Below, in pieces: positions 1 to 14,399 of a stretch of 64,000 nt of DNA (position 1 is its first letter; each line of letters starts with the position of its first letter). The stretch covers positions 140,134 through 204,133 of the forward strand of contig VZRG01001329.1 in NCBI GenBank assembly GCA_013397435.1. The letters run 5' to 3'. The notes beneath the pieces were generated by a model. That model worked only from the letters and a program-made list of their open reading frames with translations. It ran no database searches and was not told the origin of the DNA. The translations under genes were made by a program, and so were the position numbers. The stretch is from Erythrocercus mccallii. Taxonomy: Eukaryota > Chordata > Aves > Passeriformes > Dicruridae.

Positions 1-454
1 TTGTTTTCTCAGATGCTGTGCATTAATGATGTTTGAGTTTTAGACTGCGTGTATTCTTCCTTTTAATGGATCAGGAGTTTATTTGGACCACTATCAGATT
101 GGAAAACCTGAGCACAGCCAAGACACTACCAGAAACTCTTGCCTGCTCATCTGCTCTTTGCTTAAAGGAAACAGTGAGCCTTTCCTACCGAAGCTGTCCC
201 CTAAATTTGGGGTTAAATGCAGCCCCTTCCCCAGAAACTCAAATAAGCTTCATTTCAAAGATTTGGTGACATCATTTTGCAGAAGTGCTGGGTGAAGCAT
301 AAGTTCATTTCCCTCGGCACCACTTCTTAATGCATTTTTGTTCATCAAGGCGTACAACTAATGTGAAGAGGCAATTCAGTCTCAGCAGTCATTCTGCTGA
401 GGGTGAAATACTGATAGGTACTTCATTTAATAAAATAATAATGCTGTGCAGCTG
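1..454. other. Non-coding sequence, nothing recognised
   Basis: AT-rich unique-looking sequence. Two overlapping short open frames on the plus strand run through the first 300 bases, but neither has a convincing protein composition or splice context. I see no gene or repeat here. Confidence 0.5.
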
Positions 455-605
455 TACACTGTCTCTCCCACAAGGATCTCTAGGTACCTGAAAGAGTATT
501 AAATAATTAAGCCTGACAATACCCCTGTATTTCATTAGTTCCATTTCACAGGTGGATTAGCAGAGGTTAAGTGACTTGACCAAGGTCAGGATCAGACCAT
601 ATTCC
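455..605 (+). repeat. MIR-like / ancient amniote SINE-LINE tail fragment
   Basis: The segment runs from a 'ctcccacaaggatctctaggtacc' type start (about 467-488) through a 'cctgacaatacccctgt' block to 'agaggttaagtgacttgacc' (about 564-583) and a degenerate 'aaggtcaggatcag'. Order and spacing match the widespread amniote repeat in which a 'fall in cacaacacccctgtgagg' block is followed by a 'cattttacagatgg...gaggttaagtgacttgcccaaggtcac' block. It is heavily diverged, so the exact family (MIR/CORE-SINE or a CR1/L3 tail) is not settled. Assignment is by memory of the consensus. Confidence 0.6.
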
Positions 606-1420
606 TGTGAGGGAGGCCTGTTTGGGGGATAGTTTGTATGTGGGTGGATCATTTAGTCCTGCATCAGGTTTCTGTGACAACCTGGGGTCTGTGCATGGAG
701 GCAGAGCCAAAGCCCATGGCAGAATGGGGAGGGAACCAGGGAATCCTGGCTCTGTTTTCTTAATTTGTTTCCAAATGTCCAGGCCTAGGATAATCCATAC
801 TAAATGCGGTGACAGGACTGAAGGGTTTGATTTGCTGAAGCCACAAAAATATATAACCTGCTGCCCAAGAGACCTGTAAGCATTTATTTAATATTCACTG
901 ACATCTTCTGTCCAGTTGGCTCAGCAAGTCATATTTTTGTAAAGTTATTTTGCACCATCTGTATTGAAAATGGCAACCTGGCCAATTACAATGGATTTTA
1001 ACTCTCTTCTGTGTGAGAGTTTTAAAATGGAAAGAATCCAGGAGTAAGGCAGGGAGAGGAAATACCATATCTTTCCCAAGCAAAGTCAGGGTTTGATCCT
1101 GCAGGCAGCTGAAATATGCCAAATTAGTTGGGTGCTGAGTGTTCAGCACCTTTTCAGTGATGCTCAGGACTTTGCAGAGTCAAAGCTCTACGCTATAAGG
1201 TTAAACATGAACATTAATGAAATGTTATCTCTCTACCAGATGGAACTAAGTGACAAGTACTCTGGCTGTCAAGCGCAGAAAATCGTGAATCTGTCGCACA
1301 TCTCCTGACAACAGCAAGGCAATCTTCTTAAAACTGACTTATGCAATAGGAATCACTCTGTGGTGGGGTATCTCATTCATGTGGCCAGGAAGTTGACCTT
1401 TGCTAGGAAATATTTGTCCC
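606..1420. other. Non-coding sequence with a short perfect inverted repeat
   Basis: No gene seen. Around 1,092-1,190 the words 'ttgatcctgcaggcagctga' and 'tcagcacctttt' resemble another old amniote repeat whose copies carry 'gatcctgca...' and '...ctcagcacctt' blocks. This region includes the 8-bp stem described separately. Confidence 0.4.
1131..1150. repeat. Perfect 8-bp inverted repeat (hairpin)
   Basis: GGTGCTGA (1,131-1,138), a 4-base loop gtgt, then TCAGCACC (1,143-1,150), an exact reverse complement. It probably belongs to the old repeat resembled by its surroundings. There is no following T-run, and a regulatory role is not implied. Confidence 0.7.
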
Positions 1421-1475
1421 TGTTTTTTGTTTGTTTTGGGGTTTTATTTGGTTGTTTTGGGTTTTTTTGTGGGAT
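1421..1475. repeat. T/G low-complexity tract
   Basis: Runs of T (3 to 7) separated by G and GGGG over about 55 bases. This simple T/G pattern is common in bird DNA and has no coding value. Confidence 0.8.
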
Positions 1476-4400
1476 GCATCTAGCTTTCTGATCAGTTGCC
1501 ACCTTGCAAATAATCCACTTAAAAGGATATTTTTTCAATGCTGAAATAGCTACAAGCTAAGGCTCAAATTGCATAAAAATTACATGTATGCCTGAAATCT
1601 TTACAACTGATGATTCCAGATAAGAGCAGATACTCTGTTCTGATCAGCCTTCGGCTGAAAGGTGTAACCACTACCAGCCTTTTGCTGTCAATGAAACATC
1701 TTCCCTGTCTACCAGGATAAAACAAAAACATTATGTTGCCATATCAGAGCACAGCAGAACTTTCCTGGAGCCGTAAGGGATTGCCTCACATTTTACAGGC
1801 TTAACTGACTGCTGATAAATGAACAACAACATATTTTTTTATATGTGTGTACTCTACATGAATGATCATGTAGTATTAACATTTAATCCACAACTGAAAT
1901 ACCTGCTTTATAGAAGTGGAATGCAGAGCATATGGTAAAACGCTCACATATTTGAGGTTGGAACTGAGATGCAAAGTGGGACTAGGAAAATAAAACAAGC
2001 TTTCAAAGTGATCTCAAAATCTGAGTGCATGTCTTTGGCCTAACCTTGTAGCTGATAGCAAATAAAATGAGGTTTTTCAGAGGAAACTGAAGTTCCCCTG
2101 GAAGTTTGGCTTCTCGTCATTTGGAGAATAAATTTACCTTTGCCATGTAATTGACCTGCTGCTTCAATTCTTACCTGCTCTTGGAGAAGGCCCTTGTCTG
2201 TTTGTTCAGAGAAGGGCTCATTTTATCATTAAGTTTAGATGAATGGTTGGAGCAGAATTTTTTGGTATAAAATATTCATTATGAACAAACTGTGAACTTG
2301 TGAATATGCATGATTCCCCTTTAATCTGTTTTTTTAAAGAAACATTTACTTTCCAAAAAAAAGGCAAAAATTGGTCTGCTCAAACTGACCAACAAGACTT
2401 AAGTATCAGTTGCTGAACAATCTGCGCACAAGCTGCCTACGAGTGTGATTATTTTTCACGTAAAGAATTTTCTGAGAAAACCACAAACATGACTGTGGAC
2501 AACTTGCAATGGACTGAAACTTCCTCATAAATGATGTGTTTCATTCTAGCAAGAAAACAGTCTCCAACTAATGGGTGCTACATGATTAAGATAAGAGAAA
2601 GAAACCTGCAAAAGAGAAGCTAGAAAATCTTGAGGATATACCAGAAAACTCCTTCCATACCTTGGAAGTGTGTTTGTTAGTTTCCTGTCCTTGCAAGGAG
2701 GGTAATTGGTCATCAGGTTAATGCTTGGACAAGTGCATTTAAGTGGTGGCAGAGAGCAGCTACATTCTTATGATGTGAGCATTTCTTCACCAGGTGGTTG
2801 CTGAGATGTTTTCAGATATTGCTGCTGTTAAAATGATGTCAGTCTGGAGGATTCCCCTGCTGTCATCCAAAGTGCCCATGAAGCTGTGCTTTAGCCGGTC
2901 TTGTTCTCCCCTCATCCCGGCAATGCCGCTTGCCATGTGTCACTTTGGGGTGGCTGATCCTTTGCACCAATAATAAATCTTCTCAGAATATTTGTGTGGG
3001 AAGTGACTGTGGGGAGAGGGAAACCCCCAAATTTCTTATGTTTTAAAATTATTTTAGGAGCTGTAGAAGAGGGAAGAGTCACCATATTGGCACAACCAAG
3101 CTGAAGATAATATATATACATTTCTTTCACAGTACTCAGGATTGGATTTGGGGCAAAATATTGGGAAACAGGTCCTAAATTCACCTCAAAATCACACTTA
3201 GCCATGGCTATTCCATGTTATAACAAGGATGGCTTTCCGGGTACTTGCTAAACACTAAACAAGTGTGGTGGTCCTTTTTTAGAAGGTTAAACTTCTGAGG
3301 TGGCCAAGCCTTGGAGATGTTGACATGCAAGTTGCTACAGTACTTTGAGGTCCATGGCTCCTAGATACATGGAAACACTCTTTGAAAGAATAGTGAAGAG
3401 TGAAGATTATAATCCTGTAATGGTTTCATGTTCACCTGTCTGTTTGCCACTAATTGGTTTAGCTATAACTTCCTGAAAAATCACTTCCCAATATCAAACT
3501 ACCACAAATCCTCTTCCATAAATTATATCTTCATATTACTTATTTTTTCTTCCCTAACATTTAATAAGTTGCATGCTAAGGGTACAGAGCTTCTCTAGGT
3601 GCTGGCTGGCCTGCTCTAAGAAATTTCTTACTTCTTTAGATAGTTTCAGTTGGGGCAGTGAATAAGAGTGAAATGTTCTGCTTGTGCAATTGTTCCTGGT
3701 AATAAAACCTATGGTTCAAATGTATGCATTTACATTAATGAAAGAAGGTTGCATTGCAAGTAATGGCAGTTTCCACATTGGTCGTAACTCACCACAGTCC
3801 CAGTTCAGCAAGTTTTAATTGATGAGATTCTAGCTTTCTCACAGGCAACTTCCAAACCATCTCATTAATTTCATTAAAAGTGTATGCTGCTAAGAGATAT
3901 TGAGCTCTTGAGGAGGTACAACCCTGAAGAAAACATTCCTCTGAATATTTAGCTTGCAGCCTAGGTAAGCACAGGGTAAGAGATAAGTGCTCTGATATGA
4001 TAGGACCAGAGATGTGTGAGAACAAAGTCTTGTTTTCCTTCTCCAGAGCAAACACGTAATTAAAAACGACAACCAAATCAGCTGACAAAGTCTGTGATTG
4101 TGGGCAGCATGGGTCAAGTAAATTACATGGGAAATCAAAACATTCCTTTGACTTCTGAGTGGTGGGCAGCCCTATGCCGTTTTTGGAAGGCTCTGAAAGC
4201 TTTCTGGGATGTAGTCCTTCACAGTTAGGGGAAAAAGGATCTCAGGAGCAGGTCTCCATCCTGCTTGTGAGGTTTAGGGTGTGCCTCTTGTCCCCACTGA
4301 ACCCGTATACTCTTGCCTGAAACGTCTGTGTCATGCTTGCGATGAAGTGGGTGTCAGAGCTGGAGGAGGCAGGGATGTGCTGAAAAGTCATGTGTATTTG

Positions 4401-7400
4401 TGAAGTAGATATTTAAGGGATAGAAATCTCAATTTAGATAGGAAGAAATAAGACACCCTGTATATGCTGTAACAAGGGGAGAAGGTTATAGAAAGGGAAG
4501 AATTTTACTTCCAGAGTTCATCCACTCTCTTTTCCAGGGTATGACCAGGAACCTTGCATTTGAAAGCTGTCCAAAAACAGAAGCTGTCAAGGACTGCTGA
4601 AGTTTCACATTACTGGGTTTTTGAGATGTCTCCTGTTGCTTAGTTTTGAAATGCAGCCAGTGCTGGGGTAGGTCGTGCAGTTGCAACATGCACATCATTT
4701 TTGAGCAGAATATCAGCTATATGCTAGAGAAATCCAGGCAGAGTAGAAGCTGGCTTGGGCACCCGTGCTTGCATCTCTGGGCTCATGAAAGTGAAAAATG
4801 AAATATTTGACTATCGCAAACAGCTCCAACACAGTGATCTTCAAAAATGTGTTGTAGGAGCACTGCTTTGCTGCTGGCTGTGGAGAAAGGAGACTGCACT
4901 TCTGGAACCACCCCATCCTTTCCTTCCTCTCCCACTTGCATATTGACCTAGCTTAACTCTCTCTGGCAGGGTCAGGAAGCACATAAGTTCAGAAAGGCTA
5001 CCTGCCAACTTTCATTTTTCAGAGTTTAGTCATTCATGGTTTTCTGTGGAAGAAACGCCCTGTTTGGTTGGAAGGTAAACTTATTTTGGCAGAGAGGTAA
5101 ATTCGCAATTTTCACTGTCAAATTATGGCTAAAAAGAAAGAGAAACCATTTTGCATTCCAGGAATTAAACTCGTTAATGTATGTAGCATTACATTTTAGC
5201 AAAGTAATCACAGCTGAGCATCCAAAATGTTGTCTTGAAAGCTTGAAAAATTGTCTGAAAGTAGAAATGGAAAAGACTCTGCAAGATCCTTTATAAGAGA
5301 AGCTGCTAGGAATTCTCATATTGGGTCAGCAATTCAAGATGTTAAAATTTTTTATTTATATATGATAGATAAATTGTGTTTGCTTATCTGGGGAAAAAAA
5401 TTCACAATGAAAATTTTCAGTAGCTTTCCATATTTCAAGCCATACTTCTGCCTTGAGCCAAGCATTTATGATATCCATTATCTGAAGTTTAGGCTTCTGA
5501 AGGGCTCATGTACAAACATAGTGTCACAATTCTATGACATAAATATAAAAATATACATAAGTAATTTGTAGCTATGAAAGAAGAAAATAAAAGGTGGGGA
5601 GAAGGAGCAGAAAAAAGAAAGCCCAGCTCCTGGTTCCTAAGCTGCTTTTGGAATTCCTGTGTACAAGTTCTTACATTGGAAAGGTATCAGCATTTGACAC
5701 CACCTTTAGTCTTTGGAAACAAGGCACTGAATGTTGTACAGGTACTTTTTTGCGTTTAAGTAGAAGTGTTTAATTAAAAAAATTGGCCAATGTGAACTTT
5801 CATGAGGGCTGATTTCCAAGTAGGTTTTCAGACACTAAATTATTGGGGAGTGCTCTCACTGATCTTTGGTATTCTTGGACCTGAGAGGATCTGCCTAAAA
5901 ACTGGTTTTGAGGGGTAGTTTGAGTAGGGATATGTGAGAACTCCTTAGGTTTCTGTATGTATTTGTGTGAGTTATTTATCAGGGAAGTTGAAATGGATGC
6001 TTCATTTTTGTTTAGTGTAATTAGGACCCTAATATTAATATATAATCAAACATATTGCTTAGGGGTTGACTCTTCTGATTCTCAGCCTCAGCCTGAAGAT
6101 ATTGTCTCTTTCTTTCCTCCTTTTTCCTCATTAGTAGCTTAGATAGGCATGAAAAATCTTTTGAGCTTAAATAAGAGATCTTTGTTGTTGTTGTTCTTGT
6201 ATAGTTCAAAAGCAGTTAATTTTTAAGACCTCAAACTTGGCATGTGGCCACTCAGCTGGCAAATACACCCTTGCTATTTTTGCTGTGTGTGATTTTTAGT
6301 TCATCTGGAAGCTGCTGCCAAACAACTTTTGTCTAATTCTCCTGCCCCTTGCCTCTTCCTATTGCTCTCCAAGTGCTCTCATGTGCTTCCACCCAGTTAA
6401 TGAACCATCTGTAAAATGAAGGAGTAGCTCAGTCCTTGATGCCTCTGCTGAATCCCCAGGCCATAATGGCAACTGTGGCGGCTGGTGGCTTGCAGAGCCA
6501 TGCCCTAGTCTGCTGTGCTGGCAGCTCTGCATTCTCCTCTGACCCGCCCCAAGCAATCATCCCATGCATGGCAGAATTACAGGCACTGCAAGGCTGGTCT
6601 GCTTTGGAGCTGTGCTCCCCAGCTGTAAGGTGTTCTACCTCTTCATCATTCCCCTCTAACATCCATCCGTACAGGCAATTGCATCATTACAACCACATCA
6701 TTTTGTCTGGCATTCAACCTGCAGCTTGGGAGAAGATTCTTGTAGCTTCAGGTGCATGAAAGTAGGAGCTGGCGTGTTTTGTGAGCGGCAGGTGGGAGTT
6801 GTTCAGTGGGAAGGTTAGATGAGATGGTAATTGGGAGAGAGTCTTCAGGCTAGTTAACAGGGCAGGAAAATTTGTGTGGATTTTATTTTCTGGTTTGGAG
6901 CAGTTTAGGAAATAAAGGGAAATACCGTATCAAATATGAAATCAAAGGTAGGAATGAGCTATCAAGAGGCAGAATGTAAATAAAAGGAGGCTGGCTTGGA
7001 CAATAGAATTAAACAGTTATTATTCCAAAAGTTCCTCTTTAAAAGCAAAGGGGGTTTTTATTATTATTTATTAGATCTGTGTTAATGCCATAAAGTCTAT
7101 CTGCTGGAAATTTTCTAAATTAAACTCTTGCAGAAAATATAAAAAAACTCTTACAAATCTTTCATCTTTTCCCCTTGTCTGTCCCCTTGTTTATCAGTAA
7201 CAGTGAAAAATCTGTCTGGGAAAAGATGCAGAGAAAATCTAAACAGCTCTTCCATCTGTAAAAGGAAACAGTGTCTCTTTGAAAAACTTCAAATGGCGGA
7301 TCCCTCTTTTGTATCATCACACTTATTATATGTAATGTTATGGGAGTATTTTTAAAAGATTGTATATTAATGTAATATATCACAAATGTCTTGTTTGGTT

Positions 7401-9589
7401 TTACCAGGAGAAGTTTGGTGTGCAATTGATTCATTGCTGTGTGTGAGTTGCTCGTGTGTCCCTTTCCAGAACTGAGTGTTATCTGCGCATGGTCCACCCA
7501 CGCTTCCTGGCATGCTTGGCAATGCTTACAGTCAAAGGTGTCTGGAGGGCCCAAGTCCCTTTGAGATAGAAATGCTGCGTAGGTGAGTGAGACAATATCC
7601 AGGAAGGGCAGAAAAGTAACCATTGAGTGACAGCGTGCATTTAAAATATAATAAAAATCTTGGAATGGGGGGAGTTGAACGGCAGTGTTATTTTTGTTCC
7701 CTCAGAAGGCCAGAGGAATAAGGAAGTGCAGGCACTGTCAAGGGACTGTCATGTTATGTACGTTGCTTATTTCTCACAAACACAGAAGGGTGAGTTTGTA
7801 CTGAACGGGTAGTGGATTGAATTAAGCAGACAGCACTGGCAGCGTAGCCATAACTTGCTGAGAGTGAAAAAGCTGAAATTGGCAACTGCAAATTAAACAC
7901 ACCAAGGTTTTTGATACGGTTTTGTTTAAGATAACAAGTGAGACATCTGCAGAAACTGATGTGAATTGTCTAGATTCCCAGACACTTTTTGCATCAGTCA
8001 AATTTTGGGAGTGTGTCTGTCTGCACATGTGATCTTTGCTATGAGTGTCTGGCACAACATGATCATCAGAAGCCGTCTTCATTACATCTGCACTAGGGTC
8101 TCTGCTGATGTCAGTCATTAGGAGGATTTTTTTTTCAGTTTTAACAGGACAATGTGGAAAGGATGGAGTTTATTCTTGCTGTGTGTAGATCCTGAAGACT
8201 GATTGTAAGTTCCTCAGTCCCTTCCCTGCATCCAAGATGGAAGGTTATGAAAATGATGTGGGTTGCAGTATCACTGAAGCTTGGTTGATACTTGTATACT
8301 TGTATCTCTAATTGGCTTCTCATTGGACCTGTGTTCAGTGGTTCCTTTGCTTCCTTAGCTCTTGGCAGAGGTGGTAATGAGCCGGTTGCAGCTCTGTGCT
8401 GAGCAGGTGATAACAATGAGGATTGTTCAGGAAGAATGGGTGGGGCCTTCTACCTGCCTCAGCTTGTATGATATATGTCCTATACTATTATATGACCTAA
8501 AGGCTTTCTCTCAGTCTGGAAGAGAGAAATCAAACCGTTTGAAATCAGCTACTTGCTTTTAGAAAAGTATGTATTTGTGCATCTTTAACTTTCTTAAACA
8601 GAAAATACACAAAGTAAAAGAGAAGGGAGAAAAAAGTTCACAGCAGATCCATACATATATTATGCTTTTTAAAAAAAAGATAATTTGTATCCATTTCTTC
8701 TCATCTACTGGTAGCAAATAAAATCTTGAGGAAAGCAATTGGAAAGAGTGAAGAATTTAGAGATCAGAAAATTGGCAGGATGGGGGATGGATGAGAACGA
8801 GCAAACAAGATGAAGAGCATTTTTGTCTTGGGACTTTTCTGATTTGCACTAAATATGGTAATGTCTGACTAAGTTTGAATGAATTTTCAGTTGGGTTGTT
8901 AAACATGGCAGTGTGGGCTGCACATTTAATAGGAGAGATTTATGAACTTAACTCATGCAGGTGGTAGTCCTGTGTGCTGTTAGCTATAAAAGAGCCAGCA
9001 GTCTTGGTATGAATCCCTCAGTACCTGCTCAATTAAAGGTCATAATGTGATAAACCCCACAATGCTCCTGATCCCTGAGGAACCTGAAGGAAAAAGGCAT
9101 AGCTGCTACTGTTAATGTATTTTCTCTGTATTCAGCTTAATTCATCATTCAGTTCCCACTCCAGCTGCAGATTGTACATAGTACAACTGGTTTTGGTGAG
9201 TCTTAACCACCTTTACAGTGCTAATAAGATCTAATTTACCTTTTGTTCTTGTTCATTCACTCTGCCTCAACAGTGCATTGAATCTTGCAGTATGAAAATT
9301 CAGTCAAATGCATATAAAATGTATTAGGCTGATGGCCTGAGCTTTAGGATTAGGATGCACTTTTCTTTCTGTCTGTGTAATTGTACAAGGTGCTTTATTA
9401 ATTTGCTGGTATTTATATGGCTTATATTTTTCCTGTATGTATTGTGCTTTTGTAATTCTTTAAAAAAACCCCAAACAATTGTAATTTTTAGGGTCTTCTC
9501 TTTTACAGTGAATCTCCTCCTTGTGGATTTTTCACTGTTAAAAAGGACATGTATTTTTCACTTTAATGCACCATAGCTAAGTTAATAAT
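1476..9589. other. Long non-coding stretch, no gene recognised
   Basis: About 8 kb of AT-rich sequence with several 60-150 codon open frames on both strands (the longest is on the minus strand, 7,162-7,623). None shows a known domain, signal peptide, repeated motif or flanking splice sites. Short homopolymers and a TTG repeat near 6,183-6,197 are the only simple repeats noted. It could be intron, intergenic DNA or decayed repeats too old to recognise by eye. Confidence 0.5.
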
Positions 9590-9790
9590 GCCTCGTATGA
9601 GGCTTTAGCATTTGGAAGCGTGCTACATATATTAAATCCCGTAAAATTCTAATCAACTTAGTAAGTATTTTTTCCCACATTGTACAGATGAAGAAACACA
9701 GTCGAAGTAGTTAAGCTACTTGCCAAACCACACAGTGAATTAAAGACAGAGATGTGATTGGACTTTGTGGTTCTCAATCCATGTTCAGAC
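9590..9790 (+). repeat. MIR-like / ancient amniote SINE fragment
   Basis: The sequence around 9,675-9,760 reads 'acattgtacagatgaagaaacacag', then 'agttaagctacttgccaaac' and 'cacacagtgaattaaagacagag'. This is the ordered signature of MIR-type elements: lower a count, 'cagatgaggaaactgag', 'taagtgacttgccca', 'cacacagc.agt.agt'. The upstream 9,590-9,670 part is weakly consistent. Plus orientation. Confidence 0.65.
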
Positions 9791-12700
9791 TAGTAAACTA
9801 TATTGAACCTCTGGGTTCTTTCTATAAAACAATATCCAAACCCTCCTTGATTTCTTTGTGTTGAGTGAAAATGTCATTGACAGAAAGACCATTTGATTTT
9901 TCTCAGCCTTGAGAAGATTATGAATTTTTTTTAGAACTGAATTTTTCATCAGAAAATTGTATGCTGACTTTTATACGTCACAAATCCCATATGGACTCCT
10001 AAATATGGAGAGAGAATAATTATGAGCCCCTTTGTACTGACTCACTTCTCTGTTTTTTTTTTTAACTGCATTTTAAGGATTCAAATGCTGATTGCCAACG
10101 TGGTATATTGCTTCTGTTGTTAGATAGTCTTAGCTTTTTAACTGAATACAGCCATGCACTGCCTTGTGATTAATTACATGTACAACAGGTGTTGATCTTG
10201 TTGGACCAAGATTATGAAGTTCTTTGCTATCCAGGTGGTCTGTTTTAATATAAAAAGACCAGTAGCATAATGAGCAAGAAATTGAACTAACAAGCGAGGG
10301 AAAAAATACTTGAATGCATTAATCACCTTTAATAAGCTTAGCCAGCTCAGCACAGCTAATCAGCTGGGAAGTCCTTGCTTTGAAGAAGCATCAATTGTTG
10401 TATACCCAGTAGGGTAAATAAAAGATAAGCCAAGAGCAGTGGGAAGGGTGTTTGTACATCTAAAAGCTTTCAAGATTTTCCAAATATAAGGCACCTGGTA
10501 TGATGGTTTTTTAAATTATATTAGTCAAAATGAAAATGCAGTTACCTTTTGGTAATGGAAGATATATGTCATTCAGATATCTCCAGATGCAGTAGCATGG
10601 TAGTAATTATTGAAAAGGGTTGGTTATTTGCAATATAGTTAATTTTAATTTTTACACTTTGACAGAAGCAGTGGGGCTAACTTAAAGCCCTCTAATGACC
10701 TCTGTTCATAAACTCTGAGCTCAGAAATTTGAGGCTAAGATACTATTCCTTCTTGGAAAGATATGTGGATAAATCCCTCGCCCTCCCTCTTCCTTCCACT
10801 GTTTTACATTTCATATACATCAATTCTTTCTATTTCAAATTCTTTGACAGTGAATGAAGTGTCTGTCTAATGCTTAGTGAACAGCCCTTTTATCATAGTA
10901 TAATTTTTTTTTCTTTCCTTAATGCCATAAATATATTTTCTTCTCTTAACTCCTGGTTTTGCGACTCTTACCTGCACAGTAGCAATGACTACACTTGTGC
11001 TGTTGACGTGTTGTGAGCTATTGGGCAGTTGCAGTGTACAGATGCACAAATGCATCTGCACAAATGCACAGAACCACCAATGATGAAATCTACTTTTTTT
11101 TTTTTTAGAACTTTAGCAGTACTTCTGTGTTGCTGATACTAGGACAAAATGCTTCTGATTCTGCAGTTTGCAGGTTAAAACTCTTCATATTTCAAAGCTA
11201 TTGCACCCTTTTTCACACAAAATCCCTCAACATTGCTCTAAGCCTGTAAAGGAAGGAGACATAGCTCTCTCAATACCTGTGGGGCTTGTGATATGACTTC
11301 CTCAGGTTGTTCAAGTGTCTTTTCCACCACAACTGCTTACAGTCTTTCTTTCTTTGCTTCTCCTCCGCCCTGTGATTTTTCTCTTCAGCAGTTGAGGCAT
11401 GTGCTGAACTTGGGAGTCTTCATCTCTCTATTCTGCTCTTTTTAAAATTTTTTTCATTGAAAAATATTTTCCTTGTTCTCCCATAATCTCAGAACAGTTA
11501 AACAGATCTGCAGACTTTCCAGACCAATTTACCTTGGGGATAAAACCAAGAAAGCAGTTTCAATGTTTATGTATGAAGTGAGAAAATAGGATTTCTATGT
11601 CTGACCATGCTACAGAGCCATCACCTGAGCTAGAAATCTTCATGTGCTGATATAGAAATGTTGATGGCTGTTCTGAAGGATTTTCTTAGAGCGAAGTGGC
11701 ATAAAATATTTTAAATATAATAAAATCTGTCCAGATGCTTTAAGTTAGTGTTGTGTAAATCATAACTTGGCTGTGTTAGAGGCACTTGGGTGCCGTGAGA
11801 CACTTACACACTTACCTGGCATCTTGGTTTAACTTTTCCGGTATGGTGGGAATCCAGCTATGTTCGTGATCACATCAAGGCAAAAGCAGCTACTGTTGTT
11901 TTCTTCTCACGACTTCCATTTGATTATTAGGGGTGGTTATACTGAACTTGGGGCATGTCTGTACAAGCAACACAGATGAAGCAGGACATTGACCAGCTGG
12001 GTACCTGGGCATAGTTCTTCAGTAGCTAGCATGATCTGATGCTTTTGTATTTGGGGGTAGGCAACACCTAAAATACTGGCAGCATGTGGGCATGTTCAGT
12101 AGCCACTTTTTACACAAAGCTTCTGGGTTTTTTGCAGCTGCCTGGCACAGAATTTGGCAGGACCCATGCTGAACTGACTGAGGAGAAGGTGATCTCACCC
12201 TCGTAGTATTTTCGTGTTGATGTACCTCATTCTCCAGTAATGTTGTGATTTGACTGAGGCTGTCACATATCCCTTAACATGTTCAGACGAACGTGTTCAG
12301 ATTTGGCGTGCCAGGTTGAGATGTGCAGCCAGGATGCTGGAGGGTGAGGAATGCCTCCTGAAGTTGCATGTTCACTGAAATGACCATGGTGTCATTCAGT
12401 TGAAACAGAGTCCTTGCAAGGCTCCCCTTACATTTCATTTAGCAGTTTGGCAGCACTGTGGCACAATCCCAAGTCTGCAGGAAGGCTGTCTCAGTCAAGG
12501 CTCTCAACCTGAGGACTTCACCAAGGTGAGAGAGAAGCTGAGAGTAAGAAATGTGAGGGCCAGTCTGGTGCATGTGTTAATGCATCTGTGCTGATGACCA
12601 TGCAAGGAATGAGCTGGATGTTGTGACCACGGATGTTGCCTTCTTCAATTAGAAGAATTGGACTGTGTCCAAGCTTCTGATAAATGTTGAGACTGAAAAT

Positions 12701-14399
12701 GGCTGGTTCTTATTTTGGAATATCACCATCAAGTCCTTGATTCATAATTATGATCCTTGAGGCTGGAGTACAGCAATTTACTTTTCCGCTTGGGTAATGG
12801 GAAGGTAGGGTGGAACAGCTGCTTTCCTCTTCCCTTCTCCTCTGCTGAAGTCTACATACTCTCAGCAATTCTGGGTGTTTTCAGAAAGACACACAACCCA
12901 CATGTTTGCTGTTGTTAACAATACTGGAATCAAGCACTCCTGTTTCCCTGAAATGGGAAAGCATGCTTCTTCTGTCATCACATATTACATGTGTCAGTCA
13001 TATCCACTGGGCCTTGTGTTGAACCTCCTACCAGACTGTAGCATTGTTTTATAGTCCTGTATTTGCTTGTACCCTGTTCAGATAGCATGGAACAAATTTG
13101 GCTAATAAAGAGCACACAGATAAAACGTCTTTCAGAAATCCTTGTCCAAATCCAAAGTCAAATCCTTATGAAGTGTCTTTTCTCCACGATTTGACTCTGG
13201 TTAAACCAAGGCAGGGTAAGTTACCCATCCCGCACTTTACCAGAAGACATCAGATGCTGCAGTGTGTTAGGAACTTGACAGTGAGTTGTATAAGGTGAGA
13301 AATTGGTACAATTTTAGTTTTAATAGTCAACTAGTATTACTCCAAATTCTCCAAAATCATTTCCCCTATCATTCAAGGCATTTGTTCAGTGATACAATAA
13401 AACTGAAGTCCGATTGTTCCAAATAAGTTTTACTGATAGTGAGAGAAGAAGTGGGTGGGATGGAATAACCCCTATCACCCTTACCCTCAAGTTTCACAAG
13501 CAAAAATGACCTGCAGTCCTGAATATAAATTTACCTTGTATTCCCTGAGCTATAATCATGAGTGTTGTACATTAAGGGAGCTGACCTTAAGCTACCTCCC
13601 TCACAGATTACTTTCCTTCCTGCAAGCTCACAGTGCTTGGGAGCATATGTGCATGCTGTCAAAGCATGATTTCAAGAGAGAAAATAAGGTTATAATGATA
13701 ATTTAGGTCTTGGGTGTACTCAGATTATTTCAGTAGTGAATCCTTTTTATATTCAATTTTCATTAGATTTTTTTAATGCCCTTTTAGATGCCAAAATTGT
13801 CATCTTTCTTCTACAGAATAGATGTGCAATTTGAGAGAGCTAGAAGTATCTTTCTGATTTTGCAGTGTATTATAAATCCCTTTTTCTTCCACATGTCCTG
13901 TCAAACCTGAAAGTTCTGCAGCTCAGTCAACACATAGATGAATAAAACAGGTTGCTAAAAACTTCTTGGAGCCTCTGTACTACTTTCAGAATTGCCAGAG
14001 GTCAAGTTGACCTGTATCCTTGCAAAGGAAGTTAAATAGTAAAACTTTCTTTAGTCATACAAATAAAAGAGAACAAGGAACGGGGAAGTGATGCTGCTCA
14101 GCAATGATGCAATCAAAAATTTAGTAGTCTCCCAATAAGTAAGTTGATTCTTTGCCTCTAGTTTTTAAATGAGTATGATAATTTGAAGTGCGAAGGTAAA
14201 ATCAAGACTTCCAATGAGAATGAGTATGTATAGTGAAAACTGGAACATTGAGGTGGAATTATGACTGAAGAACTTAATGCACTCAAGATGCAGGCAGGAG
14301 ATAGTCTACGTTAAAAAAAAAATTCAAAAATCTGGCAGTGTGCAGTAGAATTCCACCAGTGAGGATATTTAATGCATTTGTCAAGCTGATGTTGTGACT
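9791..14399. other. Non-coding stretch, no gene recognised
   Basis: AT-rich unique-looking sequence with T-runs (10,051-10,062; 11,093-11,106). No coding region, RNA gene or clear repeat family could be supported. Confidence 0.5.

Noticed and set aside
7162..7623. 153-codon minus-strand open frame
   Set aside because: No recognised family, no promoter or splice signals, composition not convincing.
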